This document shows, one piece after another, positions 22,277 to 32,660 of a DNA stretch of 64,000 nucleotides (positions are counted from its first letter, which is position 1; each line of letters opens with the position of its first letter). This DNA is from Cellvibrio sp. PSBB023 (GTDB taxonomy: Bacteria; Pseudomonadota; Gammaproteobacteria; Pseudomonadales; Cellvibrionaceae): positions 3,388,001-3,452,000 of the forward strand of contig NZ_CP019799.1 of assembly GCF_002007605.1 (NCBI RefSeq), read 5' to 3'. The position numbers and the translations under genes are program-made. The notes beneath the pieces are model-generated. The model was given only the letters and a program-made list of their open reading frames with translations, was not told where the DNA came from and searched no databases.

Positions 22277-22936
22277 TTATTGTTGCGGTTGCAGTACCAG
22301 CAAATGGCGTTCGCCATCGGTCTCGGCAACCAACAGTTTTACACTTTCGATTAATGCAATTTTATCGGCGATGGGCGCCAGTTCATCCTGTGGGAATAAA
22401 CCTTTCATCGCTAAAAAAATACCGTCTTTGTCCAACAGGTGCGCGCAGCCATCAGTCATATCTTGCAAACTGGCAAAAGCCCGGCTGATAACGGCGTTAA
22501 ATTTCTGCGTTGGTTGAAATTCTTCCACCCGGCGATTTTCCACAGTGACATTGGTTAAGCCTAACAGGGTTTTTACGTGGAATAAAAACCGCGTTTTTTT
22601 GCCATTGCTGTCAAGCAGGGTAAATTGCTGTTCCGGAAACATTATTGCCAGTGGAATACCCGGCAGTCCGCCACCGGTGCCAACATCAATTACCCGCGCA
22701 GCGGAAAATTTTTTGTTGGCAGTAAACCAGGGCACCACACTTAAACTGTCTAGCAGGTGGCGGGCAACCATCTGCCTGATTTCGCGCACTGCCGACAGAT
22801 TATAGGCTTTGTTCCATTTTTCAAATTCGCGCACATAGGCTAACAGCTGTTCAATCTGCGTTTCATTGAGCACCACCGACATCTCTGTGGCACCGCGCAA
22901 TAATTGGGCGCGCAATTCAGTGTGTAAATCAGTCAC
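22277..22936 (-). CDS. rsmG: 16S rRNA m7G527 methyltransferase RsmG
   Basis: 219 residues. Rossmann-fold SAM motif VIDVGTGGGLPGIPLA, followed by FTLLDSNGKKTRFL, which is the RsmG signature. It methylates G527 of 16S rRNA; loss gives low-level streptomycin resistance in other bacteria. Gene order mnmG-rsmG-parAB is conserved in this group. Confidence 0.96.
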   Translation of the reverse strand: MTDLHTELRAQLLRGATEMSVVLNETQIEQLLAYVREFEKWNKAYNLSAVREIRQMVARHLLDSLSVVPWFTANKKFSAARVIDVGTGGGLPGIPLAIMFPEQQFTLLDSNGKKTRFLFHVKTLLGLTNVTVENRRVEEFQPTQKFNAVISRAFASLQDMTDGCAHLLDKDGIFLAMKGLFPQDELAPIADKIALIESVKLLVAETDGERHLLVLQPQQ

Positions 22937-23011
22937 TCGTTACTCTTTTTTAAAAATGGGTAGGATGGGTTAAGCACAAGCGATCCCATCGGATTTTATA
23001 TCCATGTTTGA

Positions 23012-24922
23012 TTAAGACGCCTGTTGTTCAGGCGCATCGTCTTGCAAGCGTTTTAACACGCCGCGTTTTTTCAAATAAATCAGCACCAATGAAATTGCAG
23101 CTGGTGTGATACCGGAAATACGCGCCGCGCGCGCCAGGGTTTGCGGCCGCGCAGCGGTCAATTTTTGTTTGACCTCATTGGATAATCCATCCACCACTGA
23201 ATAATCAAAGTCATCCGGGATAATGGTATTTTCATAGGCGCGCAGGCGATCTACATCTTCTTGCTGACGTTCGATATAGCCGGAATATTTTGCTTCGATC
23301 TCAACTTGTTCCGCCGCCGCTTCATTGGCGATGGCTTCTCCTTTGAGCGAAGCAACATCGGCGTAGCTCAATTCTGGACGGCGCAACAAATCCATCAAAC
23401 TGTATTCGCGCGTGAGTTTGGTCTGGATTTTTTGTTCCACTTGTTCTGCTTCTGCAGAACCGGCTTGAATCCAGGTAGAACGCAAACGCTCTTGCTCAAG
23501 CGCGATTTGCTCACGCTTGTCGCAGAAAATTTTCCATTGTGCATCGCCGATCAAACCAAATTCGCGCGCTTGTTCGGTGAGGCGCAAATCAGCATTGTCT
23601 TCGCGCAACAACAAACGGTATTCGGCGCGACTGGTAAACATGCGGTAGGGTTCTTTGGTGCCAAGGGTAATCAAGTCGTCCACCAATACACCGGTGTAGG
23701 CTTGGTCGCGCGTTGGGCACCAGGCCGCTTTTTCTTGCGCGCGCAGCGCCGCGTTTATTCCCGCAAGCAAACCTTGTGCGCCGGCTTCTTCGTAACCGGT
23801 GGTGCCATTGATCTGGCCAGCAAAAAATAAACCGCCGATCACTTTGGTTTCCAGACTGTGCTGCAAATCCTGCGGATTGAAATAATCGTATTCAATCGCG
23901 TAACCGGGACGCAGGATGTGCGCGTTTTCAAAACCTTTCATCGAGCGCACGATTTCCAGCTGCACATCAAACGGCAAGCTGGTGGAAATTCCGTTGGGGT
24001 AAAGCTCGTGGGTAGTCAACCCTTCCGGCTCAATAAATACCTGATGTGAATCCTTATCCGCGAAGCGGTGAATTTTATCTTCGATCGATGGGCAGTAGCG
24101 CGGGCCGATGCCTTCAATCACGCCCGAGTACATGGGCGAGCGATCGAGATTGCGACGAATCACGTCGTGGGTTTTTTCATTAGTGTGGGTGATGTAGCAG
24201 CAAATTTGTTGCGGCTGCATGGCGCGATTGCCCATCACCGACATCACCGGACGCGGTTCATCGCCGTATTGTTTTTCCAGCACAGCCAAATTAACGGTGC
24301 GCGCATCAACGCGCGGCGGGGTGCCGGTTTTTAAGCGATCAACGCGCAGCGGCAGTTCACGCAGACGCTTTGATAACGCGATCGACGGCGGATCACCGGC
24401 GCGGCCACCGGAATAATTTTGCATGCCGATATGGATCAAACCACCCAGGAAAGTCCCGGCAGTGAGCACCACCTGGTTGGCCATAAATTTCAGGCCCATC
24501 TGGGTGACCACGCCGCGCACCTGATCATTTTCCACAATCAGGTCATCAGCGGCTTGTTGGAAAATCCATAAGTTTTCCTGGTTTTCCAGGGTTTCACGGA
24601 TCGCCGCTTTGTAGAGGATTCGGTCGGCCTGGGCGCGGGTCGCACGCACAGCGGGGCCTTTGCGCGCGTTCAATACACGGAATTGGATGCCGCCTTTATC
24701 GGTTGCCAGTGCCATAGCACCGCCCATGGCATCAATTTCTTTTACCAGATGGCTTTTGCCAATCCCGCCAATGGCCGGGTTACAGGACATTTGGCCGAGG
24801 GTTTCGATGTTGTGCGAGAGCAATAAGGTTTTACAGCCCATGCGCGCTGCCGCCAGACAGGCTTCAGTACCGGCATGGCCACCACCGATCACAATCACAT
24901 CAAAACGATCCGGGAAAATCAT
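23012..24922 (-). CDS. mnmG: tRNA uridine 5-carboxymethylaminomethyl modification enzyme MnmG (GidA)
   Basis: 636 residues. N-terminal FAD motif [19 protein letters not shown]; GidA signatures [15 protein letters not shown] and [17 protein letters not shown] are visible. With MnmE it installs the cmnm5 group at U34 of several tRNAs. It is the gene next to oriC in many gammaproteobacteria, and its start faces the DnaA-box region 24923-25584. Confidence 0.97.
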   Translation of the reverse strand: MIFPDRFDVIVIGGGHAGTEACLAAARMGCKTLLLSHNIETLGQMSCNPAIGGIGKSHLVKEIDAMGGAMALATDKGGIQFRVLNARKGPAVRATRAQADRILYKAAIRETLENQENLWIFQQAADDLIVENDQVRGVVTQMGLKFMANQVVLTAGTFLGGLIHIGMQNYSGGRAGDPPSIALSKRLRELPLRVDRLKTGTPPRVDARTVNLAVLEKQYGDEPRPVMSVMGNRAMQPQQICCYITHTNEKTHDVIRRNLDRSPMYSGVIEGIGPRYCPSIEDKIHRFADKDSHQVFIEPEGLTTHELYPNGISTSLPFDVQLEIVRSMKGFENAHILRPGYAIEYDYFNPQDLQHSLETKVIGGLFFAGQINGTTGYEEAGAQGLLAGINAALRAQEKAAWCPTRDQAYTGVLVDDLITLGTKEPYRMFTSRAEYRLLLREDNADLRLTEQAREFGLIGDAQWKIFCDKREQIALEQERLRSTWIQAGSAEAEQVEQKIQTKLTREYSLMDLLRRPELSYADVASLKGEAIANEAAAEQVEIEAKYSGYIERQQEDVDRLRAYENTIIPDDFDYSVVDGLSNEVKQKLTAARPQTLARAARISGITPAAISLVLIYLKKRGVLKRLQDDAPEQQAS

Positions 24923-25584
24923 CGCTTACTACCTTGCAGCCGGGCTGCGTACTAATACCTTGAACAGGCGTGGAGACAAAAGGGGCGACATTATAGGGCT
25001 TGTCAGTGTTTTGCACAAAACTTGTACAGGGATTAATCAGTATAAATTTTCCTCACCAGAATCAGCCTCCAGCAAGCATCAACTTATTCAAAAAAACGGT
25101 TCGCGTTACAACAAAGGAGAATATTTTATGAAATGAATATATGTATTGTTATTTATGTATTTAAAAGATGTAGTTATATATGTAGCTGACTATTTATGTG
25201 GATAAGACAAAAAAGTAATTGTTTTTCAATAGGTTAAATCAAGGATAAGGCTCTGAAAAAGCATCGCGCAAACTGCGCTTAAGCTGCTCAGAAGCTGGTT
25301 GTAAAAGCCTGAGTTATACAGCGAGGCCGCGAAAAGTTACTTATCCCCAAAAGCCTGCCCAGCTTTTGTCATCAACACCCACAGGCTTGTACACACAGGA
25401 TCAATTTAGCTGTTGAAACAGTATTAAAAACAAGCATTTAGACAATAAAACTCGATTCAACTGTGGATAACCTGTGTAACTGTGTGGAAAAACATGAAGA
25501 TAAGCCTGAATAAAGGTGTCTTTTACTGGAAGGTTTGCTTTTTTAAGCAGAGATTTGTTGGTGCAGCTATTTAAGGAATCAGGA
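24923..25584. promoter_or_regulatory. Non-coding region with DnaA boxes: oriC candidate next to mnmG
   Basis: About 660 bases without a supported gene. Two perfect DnaA boxes TGTGGATAA occur at 25197-25205 and 25462-25470, with near-matches TTATCCCCA at 25341 and TTGTACACA at 25387. The segment 25125-25200 is strongly AT-rich and could be the unwinding element; 25400-25450 is also AT-rich. Origins lie next to mnmG in E. coli, so the position fits. The mnmG promoter should also be here. Origin function is inferred. Confidence 0.55.
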
Positions 25585-26364
25585 TCAGGAGGCGCCTTGG
25601 GAATCCAGCTCTTCTGACTTATTAATGGAGTTATCCAACCATTGGGGGGGAGCGATCTGTGCATCCAGCCAATTCAGGAGTAGCGACCAATCCTGTCGGT
25701 CGCGTTCATGACTTTGCTGTGGGTAGTCGGCAATGCCACGTCCTTCACTGTAGGCGCGTACGTAATTCTGGGTATCTCTCAGGGTCGCAGGATAGGGAAT
25801 ATTCAGGCTTAGCAGGAATCGCTGCAATCGCTCCCAAGCCTGGGTTTGCTGTTTGACGCGATTGGCGACTACCGCAATAGGTCGACGGTGGCGGCGCATA
25901 CTTTGGGTTAACAGGAGATCCCCGATAAAACGGGCACTAGCCCTTATGTCGATATCCGATGGCAAGACGGGGACTATGATCAGATCATGGTTCTGGATCA
26001 GGTCATCCAGTGCCATACCCGACAGGCCGGGAGCGGCGTCGGTAATTAACCAGCGGGTGGATTTGGGGGCCCGCCATTGAAAGCTGCGGGTGATACGGCT
26101 ATTTAATTCTATTTTTACGCCAAAAATACCGGGCAGGTCGGCGTTGCGGGAGTTGATCCAGTGACTGGCTGAACCCTGTGGATCCGCATCGACCAGTGCT
26201 GTGGGATCGCCCCGTTTGGCCAGCCAACTGGCGAGATTGGTACTGACGGTGGTTTTCCCCGAACCGCCTTTGCCATTGATGACCAAAATACGGCAGGCAG
26301 ACAACATCTGGATCGCCACCATGGGATCACTGTTATTTTTGATGCTATTCGGCGGATTGGGCAT
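25585..26364 (-). CDS. Second ParA-family ATPase (orphan, MinD/ParA-like)
   Basis: 259 residues. Deviant Walker [17 protein letters not shown], Walker A' [14 protein letters not shown], Walker [13 protein letters not shown]. Unlike parA it has no ParB partner nearby. It sits between mnmE and the mnmG-side DnaA-box region, and an ATPase of this type could act in partitioning, positioning or initiation control; none is shown by the sequence. The start is uncertain: ATG 26364 has no good ribosome-binding site, and ATGs at 26322 and 26307 also precede the P-loop. A 39-bp palindrome abuts the 5' end. The C-terminal 25 residues are acidic. Confidence 0.85.
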   Translation of the reverse strand: MPNPPNSIKNNSDPMVAIQMLSACRILVINGKGGSGKTTVSTNLASWLAKRGDPTALVDADPQGSASHWINSRNADLPGIFGVKIELNSRITRSFQWRAPKSTRWLITDAAPGLSGMALDDLIQNHDLIIVPVLPSDIDIRASARFIGDLLLTQSMRRHRRPIAVVANRVKQQTQAWERLQRFLLSLNIPYPATLRDTQNYVRAYSEGRGIADYPQQSHERDRQDWSLLLNWLDAQIAPPQWLDNSINKSEELDSQGAS

Positions 26365-26368
26365 GGAT

Positions 26369-26407
26369 GGTGTCTACAGTGCTTATTTAATAAGCAGTAT
26401 AGACACC
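26369..26407. promoter_or_regulatory. 39-bp palindrome immediately upstream of the orphan ParA gene
   Basis: The arms GGTGTCTACAGTGCTTATT and its near-complement ending TATAGACACC match except at two or three positions. It lies between the mnmE stop and the ParA-like start. No T-run follows on the minus strand, which argues against a terminator; autoregulation by the ATPase is a plausible guess. Confidence 0.5.
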
Positions 26408-26443
26408 TGAATGGATTTAGGTAGAACCAGACGACCTAAAGGC

Positions 26444-27808
26444 TTATTTACCAATACAAAAACTGCTGAAAATGCGACCTAATAGATCATCCGGCGTAAA
26501 TTCACCGGTGATTTCACCCAAGGCATTCTGGGCGTGGCGCAGGTCTTCGGCGAGTAATTCACCGGCGGCGTAGCCTTGTAATTGCGCTTGGCCGGAGGCG
26601 AGGAAGTGATTGGCGCGCTCGAGGGCGTCCAGATGGCGACGGCGTGCGGTAAAACCACTTTCGCCGCTATCGCTAAAACCCATAATAGTTTTCAGGTGGT
26701 GTTTCAGTGCATCGATACCGGCACCGGTAGCAGCGCTGATGCCTATATAAGTCGCTCCAGCGTCTGATTCAAACAGCCCCGCTGCTTCGCTGCTGAGGTC
26801 GATCTTGTTGCGAACCAGGGTAATTTTGCCTGGATCTTGCAGTTTTTCCACAAAGTCCGGCCATATGGTGTGGGGATCAGTATGTTGGCTTTGGCGGCTA
26901 TCAACCAATAACAACACGCGATCTGCCTGTTGGATTTCTTGCCAGGCGCGTTGGATACCGATTTGCTCAACTTCATCCGGGCTTTCGCGCAAGCCCGCGG
27001 TGTCGATGATGTGCAATGGCATGCCGTCAATGTGGATATGCTCGCGCAGCACATCGCGGGTAGTGCCTTCAATACTGGTGACAATGGCGGATTCACGGCC
27101 GCTAAGGGCATTGAGCAGGCTGGATTTACCGGCATTGGGGCGACCGGCGATAACGACGCGCATACCGTCGCGAACCAGGGCACCCTGGCGTGCTTCTTTA
27201 AATACCTGCTGCAGTTTGCCGATGATGCCGTCCAGATCCCGCGCGACTTTGCCATCACTTAAAAAGTCGATCTCTTCTTCCGGGAAGTCGATAGAGGCTT
27301 CCACATAGATGCGTAGGTGAATCAATGCATCGACCAGTTCGTGGATTCTTTTGGAAAATGCACCTTGTAGTGAGTGCAGGGCATTGCGTGCGGCTTGTTC
27401 GGTAGTGGCATCGATTAAATCGGCGATGGCTTCAGCCTGCGTCAGGTCGAGTTTATCGTTTAAAAAGGCACGCTCGGAAAACTCACCGGGGCGGGCGAGG
27501 CGAATGCCGAGCTGGGTAATTTCACGCAGGAGCAAATCAAGGATCACCGGCCCGCCATGACCCTGGAGTTCAAGGACATCTTCACCGGTAAAAGAGTGGG
27601 GCCCAGGGAAAAACAAGGCTATGCCCTGGTCGAGCACATCTCCGCTGCGATTTTTGAAATCGCAATAATGGGCATGGCGCGGTTGGAGCTGGATATTCAG
27701 GAGTTGTTCGGCGACCAGACGGGCTTTGGGGCCGGAGACGCGGACTATGCCGACACCACCACGGCCAGTGGCGGTGGCTATGGCAGCGATGGTGTCGGTA
27801 ATGATCAT
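26444..27808 (-). CDS. mnmE: tRNA modification GTPase MnmE (TrmE)
   Basis: 454 residues. N-terminal tetrahydrofolate-binding domain ([22 protein letters not shown]), helical domain, and an inserted G domain with [21 protein letters not shown] and NKIDLS. It ends in the catalytic Cys motif FCIGK. Partner of MnmG. It follows yidC by 9 bases, the conserved order in this group. Confidence 0.97.
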   Translation of the reverse strand: MIITDTIAAIATATGRGGVGIVRVSGPKARLVAEQLLNIQLQPRHAHYCDFKNRSGDVLDQGIALFFPGPHSFTGEDVLELQGHGGPVILDLLLREITQLGIRLARPGEFSERAFLNDKLDLTQAEAIADLIDATTEQAARNALHSLQGAFSKRIHELVDALIHLRIYVEASIDFPEEEIDFLSDGKVARDLDGIIGKLQQVFKEARQGALVRDGMRVVIAGRPNAGKSSLLNALSGRESAIVTSIEGTTRDVLREHIHIDGMPLHIIDTAGLRESPDEVEQIGIQRAWQEIQQADRVLLLVDSRQSQHTDPHTIWPDFVEKLQDPGKITLVRNKIDLSSEAAGLFESDAGATYIGISAATGAGIDALKHHLKTIMGFSDSGESGFTARRRHLDALERANHFLASGQAQLQGYAAGELLAEDLRHAQNALGEITGEFTPDDLLGRIFSSFCIGK

Positions 27809-27817
27809 AGTGCTAAC

Positions 27818-29479
27818 TTACTTGTGAGAAGGTTCTGCGTCGATTTGTTTGGTAATGATGTACTGCTGCAGAATCGACAAGCTGTTGTTGGTCACCCAGT
27901 AAAGTACCAAACCGGCGGGGAACCAGAGGAACATAAAGGTGAAGATCAAAGGCAGCATTTGCATAATGCGCGCTTGCATCGGGTCGGTCGGCTGCGGGTT
28001 CAGCTTCTGCATGAAGTACATGGTAATGCCGTAGATGATAGGCAATACAAAGTAAGGATCTTTGACCGACAGGTCGAGAATCCAGCCGAAGAATGGTGAG
28101 TGGCGCAGTTCAACCGATTCCATCAGCACGTAGTACAAGGCGAGGAATACCGGCATTTGAATCAGCAGCGGCAAACAACCACCGAATGGATTCACCTTTT
28201 CGGTCTTGTACATCTTCATCATTTCTTGCGAGAACTTCTGGCGGTCATCGCCATAACGCTCTTTCATTTCAGCCATTTTCGGCGCTAATTTGCGCATTTT
28301 CGCCATGGATTTATAGCTGGTAGCCGACAATTTGAAGAACAGGAGCTTCACACAGAGGGTCAAACCAATAATGGCCAAGCCCCAGTTACCCACCAGGTTG
28401 TGGATAAACTTCAGTACTAAAAATAGCGGTTTAGCTACCCACCACAACCAGCCATAGTCTACGGTCAGGTCCAGATAGGGGGAGATTTCTTCCAAACGCT
28501 TGGTATCTTTTGGACCCGCATAGAAACCGGCGCTGATTACACCCTGACTACCGGCCGCAACTTCATTTACCTTGCCGGTAAAACCCATCAAATACAGGTC
28601 ATTGTTGCCCAACTTGCGCAGATGGTAGGTGTTTTGGCTATCGGCATCGGGAATCCAGGCGCTGATGAAGTAGTGTTGCACCATGGCAACCCAACCGCCT
28701 TTTTCAGTGGTTTTAAACTCTTTCTCGGCGATTTTGGCAAACGTGAGCTTTTTGTAATTCTCGTCAGTGGTAGTGATTGCCGCACCAAGGAAAGGATTCA
28801 TTTCCAAGGCACTGACTTTGACGAAGTTTTGGCTGTCACGCTTGATTTGACCATAAAGTTGGGCTGACCAGGCTGCGGCACTTTGGTTGTCGATCAGGTA
28901 ATCCACCTTGATCAAGTAATCGCCACGGGTAAACGTAAAGCGTTTGGTGATTTTCACATCGCCCTGTTGCAACACCAGATCAACCTGCAGTTGTTGCTGG
29001 CCATCAGCCAGTTGGTAGCTTTGTTGTTCGCTGCTAAACAACGGGCGACCCTGGGCGGTATCGGTACCGTTCAAGCCGATCAAACCGCTTTGTGCCAGAT
29101 AAGTATGGTTGTCGCGATTATCGAGCAGCACAAAAGGTTGATCCGGCGTATCCAATTTCAGGAAGTGGCGTGGCAGTGCCAGTTGCACAATGTCGCCGCC
29201 CAATGGATTGATCACCAGATCAAAGCTGTCGGTTTTTACCGTGATGAGTTTTTCAGCGGCCAATTCAACTTTGGCGGCTTCACTCAACTCATTGGCGGCA
29301 ACCGGAATCTCACTGGTTGCAGAAGGTACTGCACCAGTTGGTGTTGCTGCGCTGGAGGAGGTTTGTGATGCAACGGCTGCCGGTGCAGGACGTTGTTCCT
29401 GGAATTCATGCCAGCGAATAACCAACATCAACAAGGTAGCGAGAATTGCCGCTATTAATAGGTTTTTTTGCCAATCCAT
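27818..29479 (-). CDS. yidC: Membrane protein insertase YidC
   Basis: 553 residues from ATG 29479 (MDWQKNLLIAAILATLLML), the family's usual start; a 29-residue extension is in frame. An N-terminal helix, a large periplasmic beta domain (about 60-340) and the C-terminal 60KD-IMP core with several helices (NWGLAIIGLTLCVKLLFF, FGGCLPLLIQMPVFLALY). It inserts and folds inner-membrane proteins, including the Fo subunits encoded in this window. It follows yidD by 1 base. Confidence 0.96.
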   Translation of the reverse strand: MDWQKNLLIAAILATLLMLVIRWHEFQEQRPAPAAVASQTSSSAATPTGAVPSATSEIPVAANELSEAAKVELAAEKLITVKTDSFDLVINPLGGDIVQLALPRHFLKLDTPDQPFVLLDNRDNHTYLAQSGLIGLNGTDTAQGRPLFSSEQQSYQLADGQQQLQVDLVLQQGDVKITKRFTFTRGDYLIKVDYLIDNQSAAAWSAQLYGQIKRDSQNFVKVSALEMNPFLGAAITTTDENYKKLTFAKIAEKEFKTTEKGGWVAMVQHYFISAWIPDADSQNTYHLRKLGNNDLYLMGFTGKVNEVAAGSQGVISAGFYAGPKDTKRLEEISPYLDLTVDYGWLWWVAKPLFLVLKFIHNLVGNWGLAIIGLTLCVKLLFFKLSATSYKSMAKMRKLAPKMAEMKERYGDDRQKFSQEMMKMYKTEKVNPFGGCLPLLIQMPVFLALYYVLMESVELRHSPFFGWILDLSVKDPYFVLPIIYGITMYFMQKLNPQPTDPMQARIMQMLPLIFTFMFLWFPAGLVLYWVTNNSLSILQQYIITKQIDAEPSHK

Positions 29480-29480
29480 C

Positions 29481-29789
29481 TTAATGACTGCCATCAGTAG
29501 TGTGTGAATGGGTAGAAGAACAACAGGTTTTTTTAACCTCTGGCACCGGATCCAGACCGCCTGCATGCCAGGGGTGGCATTTTAGTAGGCGACGCAGGGT
29601 TAGATAAGTCCCTACAACAAATCCGTGCTTGATGATTGCCTCTTCCGAATAATGGGAGCAACTGGGGTAAAAACGGCATTGATTGCCAATCCAGGGGCTA
29701 AGTACATAGCGATAACCATGGAGCAGCTTGACCGCCATCCATACCAGGCCCTGATTTAGCTTAGTGACCAGCCGTTTTACCATCTGCAT
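29481..29789 (-). CDS. yidD: Membrane protein insertion efficiency factor YidD
   Basis: 102 residues. Signature YRYVLSPWIGNQCRFYPSCSHYS and a Cys-containing segment LLKCHPWHAGGLDPVP. An amphipathic N-terminal helix associates with the inner membrane near YidC. The start overlaps the end of rnpA by 29 bases, which is normal for this gene cluster. Confidence 0.94.
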   Translation of the reverse strand: MQMVKRLVTKLNQGLVWMAVKLLHGYRYVLSPWIGNQCRFYPSCSHYSEEAIIKHGFVVGTYLTLRRLLKCHPWHAGGLDPVPEVKKTCCSSTHSHTTDGSH

Positions 29790-30252
29790 TTACCTGCGGT
29801 GGTTCCGCGTTTGCTGCCAGTGAGCTGTGCGTGTGCGATGTTAACCGATGATGGCGCATTTTTTTGAAAATTCGCTGCCATTGTTGATTCAGTTGTTGGG
29901 TAAATTCGCTGTTCGATAACTTATCCAGACCCGTGCGTGAGAGCAGGATCATATCCACACCGGCAAATGCCTGTTGCTGCAGACGAAAATTTTCACGTAT
30001 CAACCGTTTCATGCGGTTGCGTTCTACCGCATGGCGAATATGTTTTTTCGCCATCACCAAACCCAAACGGGCATGTGGCAACTGGTTGAAACGGGCGAGG
30101 ATCAGGAAGTTCTGGTGCGAAGCGCGCAGGGGAGCATCATCAAAAACGGGTTTAAAGTCAGCGGCGCAGAGTAAACGAAGGGATTTGCCAAAACGAAAGT
30201 CTTGGGCTTGATTCGAACTAGCAGGCTGTTGAAATTCTATTTCGGCTGGCAT
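29761..30252 (-). CDS. rnpA: Ribonuclease P protein component
   Basis: 163 residues; protein cofactor of RNase P for tRNA 5' maturation. The signature AVERNRMKRLIRENFR is intact and the C-terminus is basic. The protein is longer than usual (about 120) because of N- and C-terminal extensions; ATG 30252 lacks a clear ribosome-binding site, so the true start may be internal, near FRFGKSLRLL. It follows rpmH by 106 bases. Confidence 0.9.
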   Translation of the reverse strand: MPAEIEFQQPASSNQAQDFRFGKSLRLLCAADFKPVFDDAPLRASHQNFLILARFNQLPHARLGLVMAKKHIRHAVERNRMKRLIRENFRLQQQAFAGVDMILLSRTGLDKLSNSEFTQQLNQQWQRIFKKMRHHRLTSHTHSSLAANAEPPQVNADGKTAGH

Positions 30253-30358
30253 ATGTGCGCTAAAAATAGTCTAGGAGTGACCGTCATCGACTACCTTTAT
30301 CCCACATCTGCCAATAACGAATTTCAACAAACTGCTAGTGAACCAATAAGCGGCGTAA

Positions 30359-30496
30359 TTAAACGCGAGTCAGCTCAGCACGGCCTTTTGAACGACGACG
30401 AGCTAAAACTGCACGACCACTTTTGGTCGCCATACGAGCACGAAAACCGTGGTTGCGAACACGCTTCAGATTGCTGGGTTGGAAAGTTCTTTTCAT
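30359..30496 (-). CDS. rpmH: Ribosomal protein L34
   Basis: 45 residues: starts [19 protein letters not shown], continues [20 protein letters not shown] and ends AELTRV. This matches L34 over its whole length. It is first in the rpmH-rnpA-yidD-yidC-mnmE cluster and divergent from dnaA. Confidence 0.97.
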   Translation of the reverse strand: MKRTFQPSNLKRVRNHGFRARMATKSGRAVLARRRSKGRAELTRV

Positions 30497-30989
30497 GATA
30501 AACCTGTTAAAAATCCTGAGTTAATTCACACGGTGTGCGAAAAGAGGCGTGATTCTAATGAAAGCCACTGGCTAAAGCAAACAATTTTGTGCAAATAATC
30601 TACAAAAGCGAATAAATCTTCTTGTGTACAAAATTTACCGCTTTGCCCCCAATTTACTCATGGGTTGTTAACAGGTTTATCCACAGAAAAAGTGGTTTTT
30701 GGTGATTTCCCGCTGTTTTTAGTTACTTCGGTCACTGTATGTAACTGGTTGAATTTTAATAGCTAAGTTTGAATCTATTGAATTTATTTTGGCTTTTACT
30801 GTGGATAACTTCAGGGTGCGAGAGTAGACTTGCTCCCCCTTGTATAAATTGTTCGCCAGTCGTTTCATTTATCACTCGGGTTTGTCATTGTTCGGCCGGT
30901 TTCCTCTGTGGAAACCTGTGGACGTCTTGTCGCCGTTTACCTCTCTTTTAATAACCAACAAACGCCGTCGCGTTTCGGGAGTTTTTGTT
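30497..30989. promoter_or_regulatory. rpmH-dnaA intergenic region with DnaA boxes
   Basis: About 490 bases between divergent genes. Perfect DnaA boxes occur at 30677-30685 (TTATCCACA) and 30800-30808 (TGTGGATAA), with weaker TGTGGA matches near 30907 and 30917. The dnaA leader and promoters for both genes must lie here. In Pseudomonas the origin is at this position, so this is the alternative oriC candidate; dnaA autoregulation would give the same boxes. No gene is supported within it. Confidence 0.55.
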
Positions 30990-32567
30990 TTGCTGCAGTC
31001 GATTTGGAAACTATGTGCCGCCAGCTTGCAGGATGAATTGCCATCGCAGCAATTCAACACCTGGATTCGGCCACTGCAAATTGATGAATCTGCCGCTCCC
31101 TCCGAACTGCGTTTATTGGCGCCTAATCGTTTTATTTGCGATTGGGTAGCAGACAAATTTCTCAACCGGATTCGCGAGCTGGCCGGTCACTACCATCAGG
31201 ATGCCAATCTGCAAGTAGCAGTGGGTGTTGCCCCGCGTCCTGCGGCCGGATTCCAGGCGCCACCGGTGGCACCTAATCGTTTTGAACGCCCGGCGCCAGC
31301 ACCGGCTGTATTTGTCACCCAGAATTCATCGGTGACGGATAATCTGGCCTTTGTGCCGGCTAATGATGAGGCGCGCGCGGTTCCGGCTTACACATCCCCG
31401 CTCAATTCTGGCAACTTTGCTGCTAAAAGCAGTGAATATGATGTTAACGTGCCCGTTATTGTTGAAGATTTGCAAGTCGATAACACCAGCCGTGATACCA
31501 GTAACCGCGCCGCAGCAGATATAGAAGTAGAAGGCGGGCTCAAACACAGTAATTATTTAAATGCCGGTTCGACCTTTGCCACCTTCGTCGAAGGTAAGTC
31601 CAACCAGTTAGGTCTGGCCGCTGCGCGACAAGTGGCTGAAAACCCCGGCGGTGCCTATAACCCGCTGTTTATCTACGGTGGTGTTGGCTTGGGGAAAACT
31701 CACTTGATGCAAGCCGTGGGCAATGCGATGGTGGCCAAGAACCCCAACGCCAAAGTGGTTTACCTGCATTCCGAACGCTTTGTGGCTGATATGGTAAAAG
31801 CGCTACAACTGAATGCTATCAATGATTTCAAGCGCTACTATCGCTCGATGGATGCACTTTTAATTGACGACATCCAATTTTTTGCCGGCAAAGAGCGTTC
31901 ACAAGAAGAATTCTTTCACACCTTTAATTCATTGCTCGAAGGTGGCCGTCAGATTATCCTCACCTGTGACCGTTTTCCTAAAGAAATCAATGGCCTTGAG
32001 GAGCGACTCAAGTCGCGCTTCGGCTGGGGATTAACCGTAGCGGTTGAGCCGCCGGAGTTGGAAACCCGGGTAGCGATTTTGATGAAAAAGGCAGAGCAGG
32101 TGAATATTGACCTGCCACACGAAGCAGCCTTTTTTATCGCCCAACGCATCCGCGCCAATGTGCGTGATTTGGAAGGAGCGCTCAAGCGGGTTATTGCCAG
32201 CGCCAATTTTACCGGTCGGGCAATTGATGTTGAGCTGGTGCGTGAAGCCCTGAAAGATTTGTTAGCCCTGCAGGATAAACAGGTCGGTATCGACAATATC
32301 CAGCGGGTGGTGTGTGAATATTACAAAATCAAAATGAACGACATGATTTCCAAGCGTCGCAGTCGTTCAGTGGCGCGCCCACGTCAGGTGGCTATGGCTT
32401 TGGCAAAAGAGTTGACCAATCACAGCCTGCCGGAAATAGGTGAAGCCTTTGGTGGCCGCGACCATACGACTGTCTTGCATGCCTGTCGCAAAATCAAGGA
32501 GCTGCAAGAGGAAACGGCGGATATCCGCGAGGATATGAAAAACCTGTTACGTTCCTTAACCACCTGA
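30990..32567 (+). CDS. dnaA: Chromosomal replication initiator DnaA
   Basis: 525 residues if it starts at TTG 30990 (then [17 protein letters not shown]), which has GGGAG 7 bases upstream and gives the family's usual N-terminus; the 50 residues upstream in frame from ATG 30840 are unlike DnaA. Domain I, a long low-complexity domain II, AAA+ domain III ([30 protein letters not shown]) and the DNA-binding signature [19 protein letters not shown] of domain IV are visible. First gene of dnaA-dnaN-recF-gyrB. Confidence 0.95.
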   Translation: MLQSIWKLCAASLQDELPSQQFNTWIRPLQIDESAAPSELRLLAPNRFICDWVADKFLNRIRELAGHYHQDANLQVAVGVAPRPAAGFQAPPVAPNRFERPAPAPAVFVTQNSSVTDNLAFVPANDEARAVPAYTSPLNSGNFAAKSSEYDVNVPVIVEDLQVDNTSRDTSNRAAADIEVEGGLKHSNYLNAGSTFATFVEGKSNQLGLAAARQVAENPGGAYNPLFIYGGVGLGKTHLMQAVGNAMVAKNPNAKVVYLHSERFVADMVKALQLNAINDFKRYYRSMDALLIDDIQFFAGKERSQEEFFHTFNSLLEGGRQIILTCDRFPKEINGLEERLKSRFGWGLTVAVEPPELETRVAILMKKAEQVNIDLPHEAAFFIAQRIRANVRDLEGALKRVIASANFTGRAIDVELVREALKDLLALQDKQVGIDNIQRVVCEYYKIKMNDMISKRRSRSVARPRQVAMALAKELTNHSLPEIGEAFGGRDHTTVLHACRKIKELQEETADIREDMKNLLRSLTT

Positions 32568-32660
32568 TTTTATTGCGTTAATTGTTAGTTATTGTTCTTT
32601 GTTTTGTGCACTGAGATAAAACCCAAATAAGTCCCGGAAGATTACCAAAGAGACCATCAC

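Noticed and set aside
30840..30989. N-terminal extension of DnaA from ATG 30840
   Set aside because: The extra 50 residues do not look like DnaA and TTG 30990 has a properly spaced GGGAG and the expected N-terminus.
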